In this document: one piece after another, positions 21,744 to 33,895 of the stretch | Numbering within the stretch: position 1 is the stretch's first letter | Layout: every line of letters starts with the position of its first letter | Assembly (NCBI RefSeq): GCF_000182925.2 | Contig: NC_026503.1 | Span: forward strand, 2,046,001 to 2,110,000 | Origin: Neurospora crassa OR74A | Taxonomy: Eukaryota; Ascomycota; Sordariomycetes; Sordariales; Sordariaceae | DNA length: 64,000 bases | Direction of reading: 5' to 3' | The notes under the pieces: generated by a model | Database searches by the model: none | What the model saw: the letters and a program-made list of their open reading frames with translations, nothing else | What the model was told of the DNA's origin: nothing | Program-made: the position numbers and the translations under genes

Positions 21744-24398
21744 GTTCGATACCTGGTGTGTGCAAACAGGCCAGCTGTGGCCGTCGTGTTGGTGTGGGCC
21801 TGGACTTGACCCTCGCTTGCTGCGGTCCAGTCGCGAACCACGATGTCGATGTCGATATCGCAGAAAAGGATCCTGTCAGTTAAGCTTGTCCGAAAAAAAA
21901 AACAAGTGAGAAACTTGTAGATATCCGCTCCTGGTGATTGGAAAAAAAAAATAAGAACGAAGACGGATGAATCAATAAGGCCGTAAGTGTTGGTTAACAG
22001 CCAAATTTGAGGGTAAGCCGGGACAGCACTGCTGAATCCTCCTTCCTTTCCCCAACTGTAATCGACTTGTGACTGTGATCCCACCCGAAGGAAAACAATC
22101 AAGCCTGTGCCCAAGACAATGGCGCCGGGCAGCGAGGTAGAAATGAATTATGTGAATGCGCAGATGAAGAGCGCCGGTTGAAGTGGTTGCTGGTCGACAC
22201 ACAAGTCGCAATGAGGAGCCTCGTGGGTATCGAGATCGGACGAAAAGAGAACGGTTGCGCGAGGACGGGCTGGTGATCAAGGAGCCTTAGAGCGTCAAGA
22301 CATTATCATTATCGGGGTCTGTCGAAAGGTCGTAGGGTCAGAGCCTCCGAGACGGCAGGAGAAGAAGAGCGGTCGTCGGGTCGTGGTTGATTGTGACAAT
22401 CGAAGGACTGCGGAAAGACAAGCAGGAAGAAGAGGGGAAGAGGTTTCTTTGTCCTGGGCTTTCCAATCCAGACTGGTCCTTTGGCGTGCGCTGCGCGGTC
22501 CAAGCTCTTTTAGCGTCCTGGTACGTAAATGGTAACCTTTTCCTCGTCGAGTTCGCAGGCTGAAAGGTGGAGGGATTGGGGTGGGAAGATGTGGAGGAGA
22601 AGAGGAGATCAGGAATTGGGGGGTGGAGGATGGGTGAATTACGAAGGAGGGTGGGTGGCCAGAAGGGAAATGGGAATGGTCGCAAATTCAACGAATTGGA
22701 ATTCCGAGGCGAGGGTGATCGATACTGGGGACGAAGAAAGGTAGATGTGGGAGAGAGAGAAAAAAAAAAGGCGCCGAGGGAACCTGGAAGCGACCTCGGT
22801 CAAGCCTCGATTTCTTCCACTTTGGCGTGACGTTGTTGAGAAGAAGGAAAGAGGGTGTGGAATTGTGAGGTTGTGTTCGTTGTGAACAAGAGAACAAAAT
22901 TGGAAGCAGCGTGCAGAAAGCAGACAGCACGGGTGGAGAGGTGCTGCAGAGGGCTACTACTGCACTACCTAGGTAGACTAGAGAACGAAACGACCTGTGA
23001 CGGAGTGTCAGAAGTGCTTCGTTGCTGCGCTGCGCCCGCGCAGGCACCTCCCTCAGGTTGAGCACACGCACCCACGGCACTCCCTGCTGGTCTCTGACGC
23101 TCACTCTCACACTGTAGAGGTAGGCAGGTACACGGTGCAGTGGGACCAGGGCAGAAGAACCTGAACGCGAACAGGGGTCATTGGCCGCCGGCGACGCCTT
23201 TCCAACCTTGGATGTGGTTTCTAACCAGAAACAGCCTTTCCTTCGATTGGTATCCGCCCTGTCACGCTGAATACACTGCATGCTGCTTGACCATTGGCCG
23301 ACGCTGAACTCGCAGTCATGGTTACTACAGAGAAGCAACGCTTCAGTTCCAGGAGCCCACAGCTTGGGGCGACATGGAAGTCAAAGTTAGGTACTGCGTA
23401 GAGCCCTGCTGCCCTGTGCTATCTTCAGCCCTTCACATGGATGTCCTAGCTTCCTCAGATGCTATCGAAAAATGGAAGGATATGGATACATATGTTCTTC
23501 ATTTGGATCTCTCTCTTGCTCCCAAGCGAGCGAATAGTGTCGCTTCTTCTGTGCTGCTCCTCCTGGTTGCGTGCAGGCTGCTGGGTGCCCCTGGGTCAAG
23601 GGGGCATGCTTCGTTACAGCCAATCAGAAGGACGTCGCAGGTGGCCTCCGGCCCTCCGCTGCCAGCTATGTACAGCGGCCGGCGGCTACAGGTACGTCGA
23701 CCTGACGGCTGGGGATGGGAGTTGGCTCCAAAAACAATGCACTGCTAAAAATAGGTGGACGGTGCGACGGCACGTGCACGCAAATTGTCGTGGTCCATGA
23801 TTGGATGTCGCGCCTTGGTTTGATTATCATGATGGAAATGGATGACCACCCAGGCGCTCTTTCACTCTCTTTTGCTCAGCTTTCCCTTGTTATATTTTTG
23901 CCTTTTTGAGCAACCAGTGTGAGGATATTGTGGAAATGAAAGTTGGTAAAAACAGTTCTCAAGTGAGATGATTGACAACAGTGTGACATGGAGTTGCTTA
24001 AGTCGGGCATGTGCTTCTTTACCCAGGTACGATCTTCACGAGAGGGATTCGTGATAAGTTTAGACGCTGCAGAGAGCTGAGAACGACTGGCTCACATCTG
24101 CGACTCGTCCCCTAAAATATTGCCACTGGCGCTTACATACATAGCATGGGAACAGCTGCTACGCCGCAACCTATGGTAATCTTCTCGCTTCGAGGTCCAC
24201 GTGTCCGTCTATAGCCGCCGGTCGGAGATCTGGCCGGATGCTATTCCCATACCGGATGTCCGTCCGTCTGTATCCACTCCACGGAGCCGCAGTGCTCACA
24301 CTAACGGAGCCGACTACACCACATCGCTCCTGTTCTGCAGAAAAGTCACAACTAAGGAAGCGGGGTCCCCGCCGTCCCAAGAGGAGCTTGGAGTAGTA

Positions 24399-24577
24399 CA
24401 GTATTGTCCCCTGCAACTGCATACTCCAGGTACTGCATATATGCTAGTTAGTGCATAGAATTTCCAGGTCTGAATTTGCGATTTGGGCCTGGCCCCGCCT
24501 CCAGAAAGTGCATATATGCCAATTAGTGCATAAGACTTTTGGGTCTGGATTATATGCAGAATCAGGGGACAATACTG
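24399..24577. mobile_element. MITE-like element, Tc1/mariner-type ends with TA flanks
   Basis: Perfect 15-bp terminal inverted repeats: CAGTATTGTCCCCTG at 24399-24413 and CAGGGGACAATACTG at 24563-24577. Each end is flanked by TA (24397-24398 and 24578-24579). Weaker complementarity continues inward for another ~15 bp (CTGCATA...TCCAG). The interior has no open frame and carries two ~42-bp direct copies starting TGCATATATGC (24434 and 24509). TA duplication plus CAGT ends is the hallmark of Tc1/mariner elements, so this is probably a non-autonomous derivative. Family assignment is inference. Confidence 0.75.
24434..24551 (+). repeat. Direct repeat pair inside the MITE-like element
   Basis: Copies at 24434-24475 and 24509-24551, period 75. 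Both read TGCATATATGCYARTTAGTGC followed by ATA, a divergent A/T-rich patch and GGTCTG. Each also begins with the palindrome GCATATATGC. Confidence 0.75.
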
Positions 24578-27059
24578 TAGTCACCGACGGTATGAATCAA
24601 TCCCTCTGTATCCACCAAAAAAGTTTGGCAGCCAGTGTAGCATAGGAGCCCCCAAGGTGTACAACACGCAGTATGTATACAGACAAGACTGAGACATATT
24701 GGTTCGAAAGACCCCTTCGATCATGTTGTCTGTTAGGTCTGAACCTCGTGTTTAAGATATGAATCATTTGTATTGCTTCCTATGGCTTCGAGCCAGTTGA
24801 TGATCACACGTCTCGTGGAATCTGCATTTGGAACCGACGCGCGCTGCTCCATGTGCACTCACTCACGGCAGCGCAGCGATGGATCTCCAAAAAAGTACCT
24901 ACAGTGCGTTGCAGCATCCTTTTGTAACTGTGTCCATGGCAAAATTTCTCGGTTGGAACAGGTGGAGTAATTAACCACAGTACCTGACAACCAATCACAC
25001 ACCAATCCCAAAAGCTGAAACAAGAGCGGAGACAAGGCAAGGATGGCCGTTTAGCTGATCGTGGAGTTCTCCTCGCTGTGGAAGCTGGCTCATGTTGCTG
25101 GGGACGGGAGACACTTGGACCAATTCCCACTCATCGAGAGCGGAAAACCTTTCTCCGGGTTCACCACGACCGTCGCCTCTTCAACATCGACCATGATCGA
25201 CGAGCTGTGCACGCCGATCTGCTATTTCTCCAAAGGTCGGTCACTCCGATGATCATCACGGGGATGACCTTGGGACAAATCGACGCATCACGAATTCTCC
25301 AACACTGATTATTGATGATGTTGTCACAGTAGAAAAGCATCCATCAACCCTACTGCATACCTAGTATGGTCCCCTTCTCTTACCTTGCAATGCCTTCCTT
25401 GTTGACACTGGCCCGATACTGTACACTACATGCAGACATTCCATACCTGTGAGCGTGCATGAGACATCTCAGATACAACCCAAATGGCTCCACGTTCACA
25501 ATTGCAGTGTGTATCCTGCCTCGGAAGATTTAGTGTACACCAAGGAGTGTAGCCTCTTGTAAGATGGAATGCGACACTCGGAAAGCCCACCACTCGTTTG
25601 ACCCAAGAGATGACAGGTTTCGGCGGCGCCGCATGGGTTCGGTCTCGGTGGCCCTTCGATGAAAATGCCCTTAAAACGGTCTGGGCCGGTCTGCTTCTAG
25701 CAGCGTTATTTGCAACATACATGTGCATCCAACGAGACGAAACCGCTTTGGCAGTTCCATACATCACACACCGGTAACCTGTATCGCCTGGTCCAGTCCT
25801 CAGATTCGGGCTCCAGTGCCTGTCGGTTCCAGGTTGGTAAACCTTGGCGATTGCTCCCGAGACATGGAATCAAAACACCAGTTTCGCCAGCACAGAAAGC
25901 GCTGCGCTGTAGAGACTTCGCCTATGGGATTCAGTTCGTGACCTGCCCGCCGCCATTTTCCAGTCCCGAACTTTGCGAGTTTTCAGACTTCGGCAGACAA
26001 CCGATCTCCGCAACCAGGACCAATCCTCCTGGTCCTGTACAGACCGGACGGATCACCACATCCGAGAAGAACCGCGGAAGCAGGATGTCGGCCATGCTTT
26101 CGGCTATCGACGTTTACGAGACAGCTGGGCACGCCTGAACCACCTCACAGAGGACCACTTCAAGTTACAGTACCCGGCATTGACCAGTTGCCGGTCGCTT
26201 CGTGCGGATCTCGCAGACCCTTCTCTTTGCCCCCTTCCCCTGGTCGATTTCCGCCTATTCCTGCAGGAGATCGGAATCAACCCCCAATACAGACGGGAGG
26301 AGGTTTCGTGTCGTCGTCACCAGGATCGCCTTCAGCCTCCGCGCATGCCACTTGCTTAGCCCTGGGACTCTTGGACGTGGAGAGCACAGCCCAGATCAGG
26401 CTAGGCTTGGTCAAGTCGCGCTATCATGGGAACCTCTCTGGTGTTGGAGTGCCCATGGTGACGCGTAGCTCTTTTCTCCAAACTTCCTTCTATCACGTTG
26501 TCTGCTTTCCAAGACTTCCACTTGTCGTTAGTTCTACCGCTATATGGCAGGTAACATGGGGATAAAACATATTCGCTTCTTCTCCGGCCTCATCCTCGCG
26601 TAGATCCCCCCTCGCTTACACACTCGCAAGCCTAGCCTCACAGGCCAAGCCAAGGGGTAAACCTTACGAAAGGTTTTTTGAACACTGGTTAGCAAAGAAA
26701 GGCCTTTGTCGAGCACGGCAGGCGGGGCCTACCTTTTGATTGACACCCCCCAAACTCTTTGCTAGAGCACGGGGGCACAGGGGGGGTTTGGCTGGTTGGA
26801 GGTCGCCATGAAGCACTGGGGTTCAAGGTAGGACTCAGGAGCCCAACAAGGGGGACGTGGGGGAACATTACCTAACTAGTGTACCGGAGACCCGTTTGAC
26901 CAAAAGGTCCTAATGACACGGCACGGGGGACATCACGGGGTGGGGGTGACAAATTACCCTTTGAAAAAAAAATCGAACCCCCCATATTAATGAGGAATCA
27001 ATGCGAACTGGAGAGGTCGCTTCCCAAACCTCCGCATAATATGTAAACGAACGGAAAAA

Positions 27060-27082
27060 AAAAAGGGAGAGAGAGAGAGAGG

Positions 27083-27134
<52 letters not shown>
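27060..27134 (+). repeat. Purine tract: A-run, (GA)n, then poly(A) of 52
   Basis: A run of A, then GGGAGAGAGAGAGAGAGG, then 52 uninterrupted A (27083-27134). It could be a microsatellite or the tail of a retroposed sequence. No element body or target-site duplication was recognised by eye. Confidence 0.85.
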
Positions 27135-27138
<4 letters not shown>

Positions 27139-28766
27139 CAGGTGACATGCGGGGTCCAGTTGAAGACGGGTTGGGCGTGTGGGCAGACGGAAGATTGCAC
27201 CGCCTCTTTTAGCCGTGGTCGACTCTTTTCAACACCTTCTCCTAACGACATGTAGCCACTAGAATACTGCTGATTCAGGTACCGAACAAACTCACTCATT
27301 TTAGCGCTATAGCACATGCACCAGAAAGCTGTCGACTGCAAGGTGTACTGCGTAGGGGTAGGTATTTTACTATGCAGTAGATTATGATGACATTCAACAT
27401 CCAATGATCTTCCACTTGCCCCTTTGCAGGTGGAAGAGACAGCCCAATCAGAAGCCTGAATTGCCGGCTCGCCTTACCAGACCCTGAACCACTATAGTCG
27501 TGCAGTAGGTAGGTACCTAGTCTTCCGCTTCTTAGCTTCATGCGCACATGGCCAAAGAGGAGCCGGAAAAGAAGGACTTATAGCATTGGCCTTTTACTTG
27601 AACTGAGTGTAGTGTAAAGGGCTTCTTGAGACTCCTTATAGGCTACTCGTTGCGATGACGGCTTTCGGACAACCTAACGACAAAGTGAAAACCCACCCCC
27701 TCAGTCCCCCCCCCTTCGTTCCGTTCCCGCAGTTCTGGATCCCCAATCGATCCCTTGCTGCTGCCCCCAATGACTGACGACGATCGACTTTTGGACGCCC
27801 AGTTGACGGGCCGTCTATCTGGAGGCGGGATTGCAGAATCATTCCGCAGCTCCCTGGCTTCCTTCCCACCAGTCCAGTTGACGGCGCACGCCCTGCAGAA
27901 CACTTACATATAGTATCTTGCGGTACACGATGCAGCAGTTCTGCAGCTCGGGCCAATCCCGTCATCATTCGCCCGTCGTCTTATACCAATCCGAGTGGAG
28001 GGAGGGCTCGTCGATATGTCTGGCATCAGTGGCATGAGGTAACCGTCAGGTGTCTAGGAACACTCAACCCTCTCTTCCCACCATCAGTCGGACTGTTGTG
28101 TTGGTATGTGTGTCAACGCCATCAATTTCATCGATATTTCTCCTTGCTTGGGAGCTGCTCACCGACCATCTGTGCTATCTGTGCTCCCTCATGCTCATCT
28201 AGGGTTGAGACCGCCCAAGTCAAGTCGCATCACCCGTTCATCTTATTTCCTCGGGGGTTATCGTGCTGGGTACGAGTGGTCTCCTCGCTTGTCATATCAA
28301 GTTCTCTCCACTCTTTTCCACCCTCATCCTTGCCGCCATCATCTTGTTTACTCCTTTGCCCTTTTACAAGTTTCGTTATCGATTGCAATTTTAATATCTT
28401 GTATATCCACTCGGGTCATGCTGTGGTAATTGTTCAAAGCCTGTATACAGTTCATGCGCACGACTGGGCCGCCGTTCGCCCAAGGGAATCACGCCTTGTT
28501 CTCCCGTGGACAAAGTCCCGTGTCATGGTGATGTCAGGAGCGCGACTGAGAGACGGGCCTGGAAGCCAATCCAACCACAGATTGCGTGGAATCTAGTAAC
28601 AAGAAGAGGCCCGAATACCTAGCCCAAGACGATCTATTAGGCGTGGATCGGTCAGGGGAGACAGGGGATTTCCGAATTGCGCAGTGGAGGAACAGGCACG
28701 TCAAGTGCCCACAGTCCGGGATTCGAGAGCAACGGCGTCGAACGGCGCGGGTCCAGTTTTTGCAAC

Positions 28767-31700
28767 ATGACATCGTCCAGCTTGGGGGGCCAGGGCCTTG
28801 CCCCTGGGGCTGCTTCCACATTTCACCTCACAGTGGACTCGTTCAGCTTCCAACCCACAACACGACATTCACCCACAGCAGCCACAGGACGCACACAATT
28901 GCGCAGACGTGGAAGAGGAACCGGCACCTGGAAGAAGGGCACGGACAGCGCCGGAACTCGAAGTCCAGGGGGCAAGAAGCACAATTCAGGTTCCGCCGTC
29001 ATCACCTCCAATTCCAACACCAACCAGCTGCCTGGGCCTGGATCCAACCTTGACACCCACAACAACACCGGCATAACAACTGCCAGTAGTACCACCGCTT
29101 GCCTAGCAACCAGCAACGGCATTGCCGTCCAGACTGCTGATGAAATCAACATCCATCATACGCACCGTCAAAACCACAACTCGTCCAAACTTCCCGCTTT
29201 TCGCTTCGCCGACCTGAAAAAGGACGCATCACTTTTCCCCCCTTCGCTGCCGCTCCTGCAGCCCATCCACATCCCACCTTCACCTAATAATAAGTCTAGA
29301 CGGGTCTCTGTCTCGTCGACTGCTGGAAACCCTGCGCAATTACCCTTTAACCTACAGCTAGGCGCACCTGCCAGTCCACCACAATTTAACCAACAAAAGC
29401 AACCCCAACCGACTAGCCCGTTCCATCACAATTTCGTCAAACGCCCGCAGCTGTCTGCTGAAGAAGAAGAACGATCCGCAGAAACACCGCCAAGACGAGC
29501 CCACAAGCGATTACAAGACTCTGCTGCCATTCAAGCCTCGACGTTCCAGCCCTTTTCACCCACAGCACAAGACTCGTCTATTGGCTCAAAGCGCCCAGCC
29601 TCTTCCGTCTGCGATAGCCATATTGCCGCCAGGGGCCCGTATGTGTCGAGATACCGGCCTGCATCTATCGTAACACCCATTGGGAAACGTCGCCAAACGA
29701 CGTCGATCCGACTTTTACCTTCCATCGATACTGCGCAGGGCCCACGCGAACCGGCACCGCCCGCGACCATCAAGTTGAGCAAGGTTAATGAGAAGAGGAG
29801 ATCCCGTCCGCCAGCCTCTTCCAAACCCGCCATTGTCCCGAGTGCCTCCGGTCGCGACTCCGGAGGGCAAGCAAGCACTTTCCCGACCCGGTCGTTACGC
29901 TCCTCGACATCTCGCGACGACCTGTCTTCCGACTCCGACTCCGATCCCGGGCGCACTGTGGGCGATACAAACGAGGGGGACATGTCGAACTCAACCCAGA
30001 GAGACCGCGCACTGAGGGCCCTGGAGGGCAAACGGGATGACGACATGTCGCGAATGACACCACCAGATTCAGCTACTGCAGCTTCCGACAATGAAAATAC
30101 AGCCGAGATCTTCATGAATATTGCCCGCGAGGATCCAGCACCTCGGCCGGCGCAAACCCGGACTGAGGATCAGAGCGCAATTGTAAGTCGCTTTGTCTGG
30201 GGTGTTTGCTATTTGCCCTTGATGATTGCGCGGTAGCTTATTGGCTAATTGGCGGACAGTCACGCATAAACCGAAATTCCTCCCATCGTCGACCACTGTC
30301 TACAGCGATACCATCATATCAGACGTCATCACCGCCCCAGATAGCCAACCGCCGACTTTCTGATTCCCGCGACACAATATCGTCCAGAAGCCGGCTGCTT
30401 TCAGACCCACAAGCAGTCCGAGAACCGAATCTTCGAGGTAACCCGAGAGATCGCCTCATCACCAACATAGCTCAGGAGGACCTCGGTCGCTCCCAGTCTG
30501 TCCGAACGTCCCTCAGACAAGCCCCGCCAACCCCCCGGCAGATAGCGTTTCAGGATGCTTATGAGGCGGGCGCCGGACTTACACGAAGATCGTCAATTGC
30601 GGACATCTCATCTGTTGGGAGGAATTCGCAATATCGAAACTCGAACCTTGCCGTTGGCGGCAGGATTTACAACTCCTCTCCATTGGTCCCCCGAGCTCCT
30701 GAGCCACAAAGACCGGAAACCAGTCAGAACGCGGAGACCAATCAAGGCGCAGAAGGGACGGATTCCTCGACATCGACGGCGGACCCCTCCACGGTTTGGG
30801 ATGAGCTGGACGACTTGAAGTCTCGCATTCACAGGCTGGAGCGAACGGGAAAGAAGCCACCGGCGGGGGCAGGAAACTCCAGGAGCTCAGAGGAGCGTCC
30901 ACCTACAGCGACGACCAATGCTACAACCATGTCCGCGTCGCCGAAACGTGGATCGGGAGGGACTACTGTTAACCACGGGGAGACGGCTAGTAATGCGTCA
31001 TCACGGGAAACACAACCCATTCTCCTATCAGCCCTGTTAAAGACAAAAGGTCTGATCAGCGCTGAAGTTTTCAATGCCATTGAGTCGGCAGCAAACGACG
31101 CCTTGGCTTTGACTTCCATGATTGGTGCTGCCGGACAGCCGGGGCCGATATCGAGCGGCGCGAGTGTCGTTGGGGGCTATGGTAGTGGTGTCACGGATCG
31201 GCAGCTCCGAAGGAAAGCGGATAGCATCTGCAGGAGCTTGACTGAGCTGTGTATCGCATTGACGGATGAAGCTAATCAGTCCAAACCAGCTCAGCCCGCA
31301 GCTCCCAACCGCGAGACTGAAAAGGTCATAACACCAACAACGGCGGCCAAGTTCACAGGCATCACGGGCCGGCGACGATCGAGTATTATGGTAGAGACAG
31401 CATTGCCACAGCCGAGCGTCACTAGTCCTAGGGCTCCAACGACAATGGAACAGCGAAGGATCTCACTCTTGGCTGCGAGTGCTCTGCCGAGTCCCAGGAC
31501 TTCAGCCGTGCCAGCTACCCCAGTTGACTTTGGTACACCCGGGCGAAAGTCGTCCTTGCTATTGGCTCGGAACCGTCGGGTTGCGGTAGAGGAACCGGAG
31601 GAGCAAGTCAATGGCAGGAGGTCGTCGTTGCTTTTGAGGAGCCGGAGAGTAGGACAAGAGGAACAAGAAGAGATGCCTGCCGAGGGCCGCAAGACATCGT

Positions 31701-32197
31701 TGCTGCTGCGTTCCCGAAAAGTCTTTAATGAAGAGGACGAGGACCGGTATCGCACCCCGTCCAGGGCCATAACAGAGGTCAATGGATTGCGAGGTACTCC
31801 ACGCGAACTCGCCAGTCAAGCTTCGTCTCCTCCCGACAACACTCCGCTTGGCTCTTCGGCTTTGCCCCGCAGGCGCATGGTCCCTACCTCGATAAGTTCC
31901 AGGCTGAGCACTCCTACTGCTCCTGTAATACAACCTTCGGCCAGCCGTCGATACCTCGACAGAACAGCAGGTGGAGAGCGGGAGACCATTGTGGCCAGCA
32001 GCTACGCGGAAAGGCTTGCGGAGGAGAGGGCGCAGCGCCAGCTGTCGCTGGGCCATACGGCGATGCTCAATCGGACTGGTAGTATCAGCCGACGGGCGCG
32101 TGACTCGGGGATACCCAGCATTTCCACGTCGAACTTGCAACATCAACATCAACAACAACAGCAAGCCAGCGCGCAGCAGGTTGGCGGGTACAGATGA
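28767..32197 (+). CDS. Large Ser/Pro-rich protein of unknown function with tandem RKSSLLL-type repeats
   Basis: Exons 28767-30182 and 30260-32197 (intron GTAAGT...GCTAAT...CAG, 77 nt, phase 0), 1117 residues. The start is the first ATG of the frame. I recognise no catalytic domain. Most of the protein is low complexity and probably disordered. A short predicted helix/coiled coil is at ~651-672 (VWDELDDLKSRIHRLERTGK). A second ordered-looking patch at ~750-800 (HGETASNASSRETQPILLSA, then LKTKGLISAEVFNAIESAAN) continues to ~830 (LRRKADSICRSLTELCIALT). Three copies of G-R-[RK]-[ST]-S-L-L-L start at residues 900, 924 and 948, exactly 24 apart, after two related sites at ~842 and ~870. These fit basophilic kinase targets. 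The C-terminus is Gln/His-rich. Probably a conserved filamentous-ascomycete scaffold or regulatory protein; its function is unknown. Confidence 0.8.
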
Positions 32198-33895
32198 CGA
32201 GAAGGTACTGAGGAGAGGAGGTAATGGTGACGCTGGCGGTGGGGGAAGTGAAAAAATTGTGGGAAATTCATGCCCCCTTATGACGTTCAGACCATGCTGT
32301 TCATGAATGTAACAACAACATCAACAACACTTTCGACATATACCATTTGGGCGTGGGGCGTTTATCTTTTATTATACCTTGTTCATTCTTCTTTTCCTCC
32401 GTCTTTCGTGTCTGTTTGATTGACTGAAACGAAGCGGAAAGTCGGGAGAAACCCACATCCTACACACACTCTTTCATTCGATATATCTTCTGAGGGGCAC
32501 CGAGGGGCTAGAGAAGGCCTCGTTTTGTTTCTTTTCTTGACGACGACGCCTAAAGAAGGCCTAACACATTATACCACATCTCTTTGTAACGAATTTCTTT
32601 TGTCAGATCATCCGTACCTTTCTGGGCGACGAAAAGGGGAGAGAAAAGGAACTGTTTGGACGGACAGCATACAGCACTGCACGTTTTGCAATGCATGCAT
32701 ACCTCAACGGTACCTGATAAGATTAAGTTGTTACATTTTAAAATACCCTGTTTCATACATACATGTGTATACGCGGACGGACGGGGCTACGGTGACACGG
32801 TGAGGGTAGGATGGTTTATAGTTCAATGCGGTGGTTTGTTGCGCGAATGCGATAAGGTCTACACTAGAACTTTGCGAGGATGTGGTGGGCTTGTTTGATA
32901 TTTTGGAATTTTGATCCACTTGGTACTTTTAGCCTTTTGTACTTTGCTCCGATCGTTGGTCCAGTGCAGTATGGGCGTCAGCGTGCATCACCGTCGTAGA
33001 CATAATTGTTGAGCAGCAAAGCGAAAATTGGATGTATTACAACTGCAGAAAACAAGAGCATGATAATCCCCAAGGTCGTCCTCCAACATTGGTGAGCTTA
33101 GCGAAGTGTAAGTTGAGCTCGGCAGTGACTCATGTCGGCATGGCACATTTTGCAGTTTTCATATTGAATCATTGAATCTGTTCAAGCCCGTCAATCGTCA
33201 ATGAAATGATGCTATTCGTCCGAATGAAGCCTTGGTTGTATTTGGGGCGAATTGTAAAGGTCAGCATGATTTCATGATGGGGTTCTCAAGGCGCAGACTT
33301 CATTACGGACTCTGGCAATTGAGTCTGCAAAACTAAACGCATCACTGTGCCAATTATTTTGTACGAAGGCACCTCATCCAGTCACACTTCATCCATCTCA
33401 TCCCATCTTCAATCAATCAACCTCGTTTCTTTCCATCGAACTCGTCGAAACCAAGCACGACAAGACGAGGTTCTTCAAGAACTTGGATGAGAAAGTGCGT
33501 TTGTAATTTGTGATCTCTGGCTGCCTACCCTGGACTAAATCCAAACGGTGTCATCCACTCAGCGACCCCCAGTCTAACTGCTAACAAGCATTTTTCATCG
33601 CATCCAGCATCGGCAACGGCAACCTTTTGTTGACTGCTGCTGGGGGTGTTGGAAAACTTCGATTCACTATTAATCCAACTCATCCGCGACTTTCAAGACT
33701 GCTCATCGCCGGACAACAGAGTCGCGCTTCCATTCACAGGTACTTGGTCTCTCAACATCAATGGAAGTTTCTCCGTTTCAAAGGGCAGCCCACCACTAAC
33801 CCGCTCACAGCACCACAACCACAACCACAACCACAACCATCGCCAAAACCATCGCCAAAACCACACCCCATCACCGCCATAACCATCATCGCAAA
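32198..33895. other. Spacer; leader of the tRNA 2'-phosphotransferase gene
   Basis: No gene supported. A plausible 5'-UTR intron is GTGCGT at 33495 to AG at 33607 with a TGCTAACA branch. The last 85 nt before the ATG consist of CAACCA-type repeats (33811-33868). Confidence 0.45.
33811..33868 (+). repeat. CACAAC / ATCGCCAAAACC repeats in the 5' UTR
   Basis: About five tandem CACAAC hexamers followed by two copies of ATCGCCAAAACC, ending ~28 nt before the tpt1 start codon. Purine-free of G on the sense strand, so the leader should be unstructured. Confidence 0.8.

Larger units (their letters stand above)
21744..28766. other. 7-kb gene-poor spacer between divergent genes
   Basis: No coding gene supported; the many short open frames lack homology and overlap. 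Contents seen: the palindrome CTACCTAGGTAG at 22965-22976, a MITE-like element at 24399-24577, a hairpin at 26015-26037, a hairpin followed by T residues near 26660, a purine tract with 52 A at 27083-27134, and GTAGGTACCTAG near 27506-27520. It must also contain the promoters and leaders of the phosphatase and of the gene at 28767. Confidence 0.5.

Noticed and set aside
24399-24577. Alternative reading of the inverted repeat as a transcription terminator or ncRNA.
   Set aside because: The 15-bp ends are ~150 nt apart, lie at TA dinucleotides and enclose direct repeats, which fits a transposable element better.
29531-30115. 194-codon antisense frame.
   Set aside because: Shadow of the Ser-rich exon of the gene at 28767.
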